Assembly (NCBI GenBank): GCA_021788795.1
Contig: JAJYKG010000068.1
Location: 2,498-9,565, forward strand
DNA length: 7,068 bases
Direction of reading: 5' to 3'
Origin: Thermoplasmata archaeon
GTDB lineage: Archaea > Thermoplasmatota > Thermoplasmata > RBG-16-68-12
Both the position numbers and the translations under genes were made by a program. The notes beneath the pieces were generated by a model. That model saw nothing but the letters and a program-made list of their open reading frames with translations. It made no database searches and had not been told where the DNA came from. Below are positions 4,811 to 7,068 of the stretch, piece after piece (position 1 is the stretch's first letter; each line of letters starts with the position of its first letter).

Positions 4811-5743
4811 ATGCCACTCGGGTCTGTCATTTCCGGCATCAGTCGACTGATGGCACTGCAGGCGGTGGACACGTTCGGCGCGCTGGTCGGGGGATTCATC
4901 TTCCTGATCATCGTCCTCGCGTTCATCTTCTACAGCATCAAGATCGTCAAGGAGTACGAGCGCATCGTGAACTTCCGCCTCGGGAAGGCCCAGGCGGAGA
5001 AGGGACCCGGCATCGTCCTCGTCATCCCGGGGATCGACAAGCCCGTGCGCGTCGACCTGCGCGAGCGGTTCCTCCAGATCCCCCACCAGACCTGCATCAC
5101 GAAGGACAACGCCCCCGTGGACATCGACTTCATCACGTACCTCAAGGTCGCGAGCGCGGCGGACTCCGTCATCAAGGTCGCCAACTTCGAGGGCGCGGCC
5201 ATGGGGATCGCCACGACGACCCTGCGGGCCGTGATCGGCGACATCATCCTGGACGAGGTCCTGTCCAAGCGCGAGGAGATCAACGCGGTCCTGCGCACGA
5301 AGCTGGACGAGGTCACCACGCGGTGGGGCGTCAAGGTCACGAACGTGGAGATCCGGGAGATCCTGCCGCCGAAGACCGTGTCCGACGCCATGATCCTGCA
5401 GATGTCCGCGGAGCGCAGCCGGCGCGCCGTGGTCCTCGAGGCGGACGGGAAGAAGACCGCCACGATCACGATTGCGGAGGGCGACAAGCAGTCGGCCATC
5501 CTGCGCGCGGAAGGGACGAAGCAGGCCGCCATCCTCAACGCGGAAGGGTACTCTCAGGCCCTGACCACGATCTTCGGAGCCGCGAAGGGCATCGACCCGA
5601 AGACCCTCACCCTGCAGTACCTCGATATGTTGAAGACCCTGGGCGCCAGTCCCTCGACGAAGTTCGTGCTGCCGGCGGAGTTCATGGAGTTCCTGAAGCC
5701 CATCCGGTCCCTCGTCGCGGAGGCCGAAGCCGCGAAAGAGTGA
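4811..5743 (+). CDS. Stomatin/slipin-type SPFH (band 7) membrane protein
   Basis: Membrane-anchored scaffold protein of 310 residues that should oligomerise at the inner face of the membrane. One hydrophobic segment (about residues 22-43, LVGGFIFLIIVLAFIFY) anchors it. The SPFH domain follows: VKEYERIVNFRLGKAQAEKG (46-65), PGIVLVIPGIDKPVRVDLRE (66-85), LQIPHQTCITKDNAPVDIDF (88-107), ATTTLRAVIGDIILDEVLSKREEIN (135-158), and WGVKVTNVEIREILPP (172-187). These are near-consensus stomatin stretches. A coiled coil of 11-residue repeats (about 211-251, AEGxKQxAIL) comes next, then a C-terminal helical region. In archaea stomatins are partners and substrates of NfeD-type membrane proteases; one such gene faces it here. 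The ATG at 4811 is chosen for its purine-rich upstream stretch and because it leaves a usual short segment before the membrane anchor. A short NfeD gene follows 16 bases later. Confidence 0.93.
   Translation: MPLGSVISGISRLMALQAVDTFGALVGGFIFLIIVLAFIFYSIKIVKEYERIVNFRLGKAQAEKGPGIVLVIPGIDKPVRVDLRERFLQIPHQTCITKDNAPVDIDFITYLKVASAADSVIKVANFEGAAMGIATTTLRAVIGDIILDEVLSKREEINAVLRTKLDEVTTRWGVKVTNVEIREILPPKTVSDAMILQMSAERSRRAVVLEADGKKTATITIAEGDKQSAILRAEGTKQAAILNAEGYSQALTTIFGAAKGIDPKTLTLQYLDMLKTLGASPSTKFVLPAEFMEFLKPIRSLVAEAEAAKE
5441..5563 (+). repeat. Hendecad (11-residue) coiled-coil repeats in the stomatin-like protein
   Basis: Four successive 11-residue units start at residues 211, 222, 233 and 244: ADGKKTATITI, AEGDKQSAILR, AEGTKQAAILN and AEGYSQAL followed by TTI. 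The A-E/D-G start and the small/hydrophobic spacing are regular. This is a known feature of the stomatin family, where the segment supports ring assembly. Confidence 0.75.
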
Positions 5744-5748
5744 GGCGC

Positions 5749-5756
5749 GGAGGAGG
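5749..5756 (+). promoter_or_regulatory. Shine-Dalgarno fixing the GTG start of the short NfeD gene
   Basis: GGAGGAGG lies between the stomatin stop (5741-5743) and the GTG at 5760, with GGAGG six bases before the start. It is the clearest ribosome binding site in the window and supports reinitiation in a two-gene operon. Confidence 0.75.
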
Positions 5757-5759
5757 ATC

Positions 5760-6176
5760 GTGCCGGGCGACACCCTCGTGGACCGGATCTTCCTGTACGG
5801 GATCCGGCCCGCCATCATCACGGTGGTCATCCTCGCGGGAGGCGGCTACCTGGTGGTCTACGGGGCCCTACGCGGGAACACGGACTACCTGATCTCCGGC
5901 GTCTTCATCGCCATGATCGGCGCCGGTCTCGGGATCGGCTTCCACCGCACGGAGACTCGTAAGATCACGAAGAAGTACTTCTCCCCCGCGACCCTCGTCG
6001 GCAAGCAGGGGCGCGTCCAGATGGCCTTCGCCGCGGGGACGAAGGGCGTCGTGCACCTCGAGAACGAGTTCTGGAGCGGTTACTGCGAGCAGGACCTCCA
6101 GGCCGGCGACGCGGTCGAGGTGCTCTCCGTCGACCCGGACAAGGTGACCCTTCGGGTGCGGCGCGTGGAGAAGTGA
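5760..6176 (+). CDS. Short NfeD-type membrane protein with OB-fold domain
   Basis: A 138-residue protein with two membrane segments (about residues 17-36, AIITVVILAGGGYLVVYGAL, and 43-61, YLISGVFIAMIGAGLGIGF). A cytoplasmic OB fold follows (about 78-135): TLVGKQGRVQMAF, then GVVHLENEFWSGYCE, then LQAGDAVEVLSVDPDKVTLRV. This matches the NfeD C-terminal domain pattern GxxGxA...GxVxxxGExWxA...IxxGxxVxVxxxxGxxLxV. It lacks the protease domain, so it is a short NfeD form, the type usually coupled to stomatin/flotillin genes. GTG start with a strong Shine-Dalgarno. It is the second gene of the stomatin operon. Expected role: partner of the stomatin scaffold, possibly a connector to the full-length NfeD protease encoded just downstream on the other strand. 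The exact activity of short NfeD proteins is not well known. Confidence 0.88.
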   Translation: MPGDTLVDRIFLYGIRPAIITVVILAGGGYLVVYGALRGNTDYLISGVFIAMIGAGLGIGFHRTETRKITKKYFSPATLVGKQGRVQMAFAAGTKGVVHLENEFWSGYCEQDLQAGDAVEVLSVDPDKVTLRVRRVEK

Positions 6177-6189
6177 GGCGGGTCCGTCG

Positions 6190-7068
6190 TCAGGAAGGCT
6201 TCGATTCCTCGGCGGCGGGGGGCACCGGCTCGACGAGGACGCGGCCCTCCGCGTAGGCCTTCACGCGGACGAGGCTGCCCTTCGCAATCGGGACCTCCGA
6301 GGAGCTCGTCCAGTCCTCTGCGCCGACGTTGGAGACGCCGTCGTGGCCGGGAGCGATGTCGGTGACCGCGCGGCCCGTCAACCCGACGACGCGGGCCGCG
6401 TCGACGAGCTTGGGCTGGGCCATGATGGAAGCGCGGATCTTCATGAGATAGATGAACCCGAGGACCGTCACGGCGCCGACGATGCCCATGACGATGTACG
6501 TCCCGATCCCGTAGGGAGACGGGGAGTACTGCACCCCCGAGGCGAGCATCCAGGTGCCCACGAGGCCGATCGCGACTCCGGAGAGGGCGAAGAGGCCGTG
6601 GCCCGCCTTCAGTTCGAGGAAGATGAGCGCCGCGGCGATGATGAGGAGCAGGATGCCGACCACGGACGCCCCGATGAGCTCGGCCCCGAGGAATCCGAGG
6701 GCGAGAAGGACGACGCCGACCACGGTCATGAACAGGGTGCGGTGGAGGAGGTCGATGACCAAGGCCACGACGCCCACCAGGATGAACAGGCCGTCCACGG
6801 TGGGGTTGCTGAGGAAGCTCAGGAACTGGTCGTACAACGGCTCGCCGTAGTTGTTCAGGGACGCGCTGGACACGCCCACGTCGGCGAGGAACTCCGGGTA
6901 CGTCTCCGCAAGCCCGGTGACGAGGCCCATGGACGCCGCCCGTGTCCCCGTGAAGGCGGTGTTGTTCTCCACCATGTCGACCGCGGCGGAGACGTTGTAG
7001 TGGTTCGCCGCGGCCAGCGTCTCCATGTAGGCCACCATGGCGTTCACCACGTGAGCCGTCTCCCCGGG
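6190..7068 (-). CDS. NfeD-family membrane-bound serine protease (ClpP/crotonase class), C-terminal part
   Basis: The frame enters at the right edge with no start in view; 292 residues are visible. Residues 1-65 are the end of the ClpP-like protease domain (VVNAMVAYMETLAA, AAVDMVENNTAFTGTRAASMGLV), matching archaeal stomatin-specific proteases such as Pyrococcus PH1510. The middle (about 85-210) holds four or five membrane segments: VDGLFILVGVVALVIDLL, MTVVGVVLLALGFLGAELIG, SVVGILLLIIAAALIFLEL, a Gly-rich pair, and TYIVMGIVGAVTVLGFIYLM. The end is an NfeD OB fold (VGLTGRAVTDIAPG, DWTSSSEVPIAKGSLVRVKA, RVLVEPV) and an acidic/Ser tail. The nucleophile Ser lies outside the window. The residue aligned with the catalytic Lys138 of PH1510 appears to be His (codon 7051-7053). 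It converges on the stomatin/NfeD operon with 13 bases between stops. Confidence 0.88.
   Translation of the reverse strand, partial: PGETAHVVNAMVAYMETLAAANHYNVSAAVDMVENNTAFTGTRAASMGLVTGLAETYPEFLADVGVSSASLNNYGEPLYDQFLSFLSNPTVDGLFILVGVVALVIDLLHRTLFMTVVGVVLLALGFLGAELIGASVVGILLLIIAAALIFLELKAGHGLFALSGVAIGLVGTWMLASGVQYSPSPYGIGTYIVMGIVGAVTVLGFIYLMKIRASIMAQPKLVDAARVVGLTGRAVTDIAPGHDGVSNVGAEDWTSSSEVPIAKGSLVRVKAYAEGRVLVEPVPPAAEESKPS

Noticed and set aside
4685..5830. Long minus-strand open frame continuing upstream of the Rieske-like gene, which would give a 488-residue protein
   Set aside because: It is antisense to the well-supported stomatin gene, reads as Arg/Asp/His/Leu-rich low-complexity sequence, and the Rieske-like protein has its own ATG with a ribosome binding site. 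Open antisense frames are expected at this GC content.
4759..5892. Plus-strand 377-codon frame overlapping the stomatin gene in another phase
   Set aside because: It is very rich in Arg, His, Gly and Pro, as expected for a +1 shadow of a GC-rich gene; the stomatin frame has full family similarity.

Overview
The window is GC-rich and gene-dense and looks archaeal. It encodes a Sulfolobus-type single-stranded DNA-binding protein, a winged-helix PadR regulator, several GTG starts, TATA-like boxes about 25-30 bases before presumed transcript starts, and a hyperthermophile-type stomatin/NfeD/membrane-protease set. The GC-saturated third codon positions and this gene mix fit an uncultivated Thermoplasmata-like euryarchaeon. 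That placement is inference; no rRNA or other strong marker is present.

Left part (1-3128), all on the minus strand. Read in transcription order it holds fdhD (sulfurtransferase for molybdenum or tungsten formate dehydrogenase), mobA (molybdenum cofactor guanylyltransferase, overlapping fdhD by 4 bases), a 48-residue zinc-ribbon protein, a PadR-type regulator fused to a methyltransferase-like domain, and the N-terminal part of an NAD kinase cut by the window edge. The first three look like one molybdenum-cofactor unit. The PadR-like gene has its own dyad operator at its start codon.

Middle (3129-4684). A 206-base divergent promoter region separates fdhD from a plus-strand SSB gene with a Gly/Arg-rich tail. 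The SSB gene ends at a strong hairpin/T-rich terminator. Facing it on the minus strand are a small charged protein of unknown function, with a stem-loop in its presumed leader, and a Rieske-fold protein whose two cluster histidines are replaced by Tyr and Cys.

Right part (4685-7068). A plus-strand pair encodes a stomatin/SPFH membrane scaffold and a short NfeD-type OB-fold membrane protein. It converges, with only 13 bases between stop codons, on a minus-strand NfeD-family membrane serine protease cut by the right edge. These three products are expected to work together at the membrane. The protease appears to have His where the described archaeal relative has its catalytic Lys.

No CRISPR, tRNA, rRNA, insertion sequence or phage gene was seen. 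Most of the window is ordinary core genome. The most unusual points are the altered ligand set of the Rieske-like protein, the PadR-methyltransferase fusion with a start-codon dyad, and the degenerate active-site motifs in the NAD kinase and the NfeD protease.
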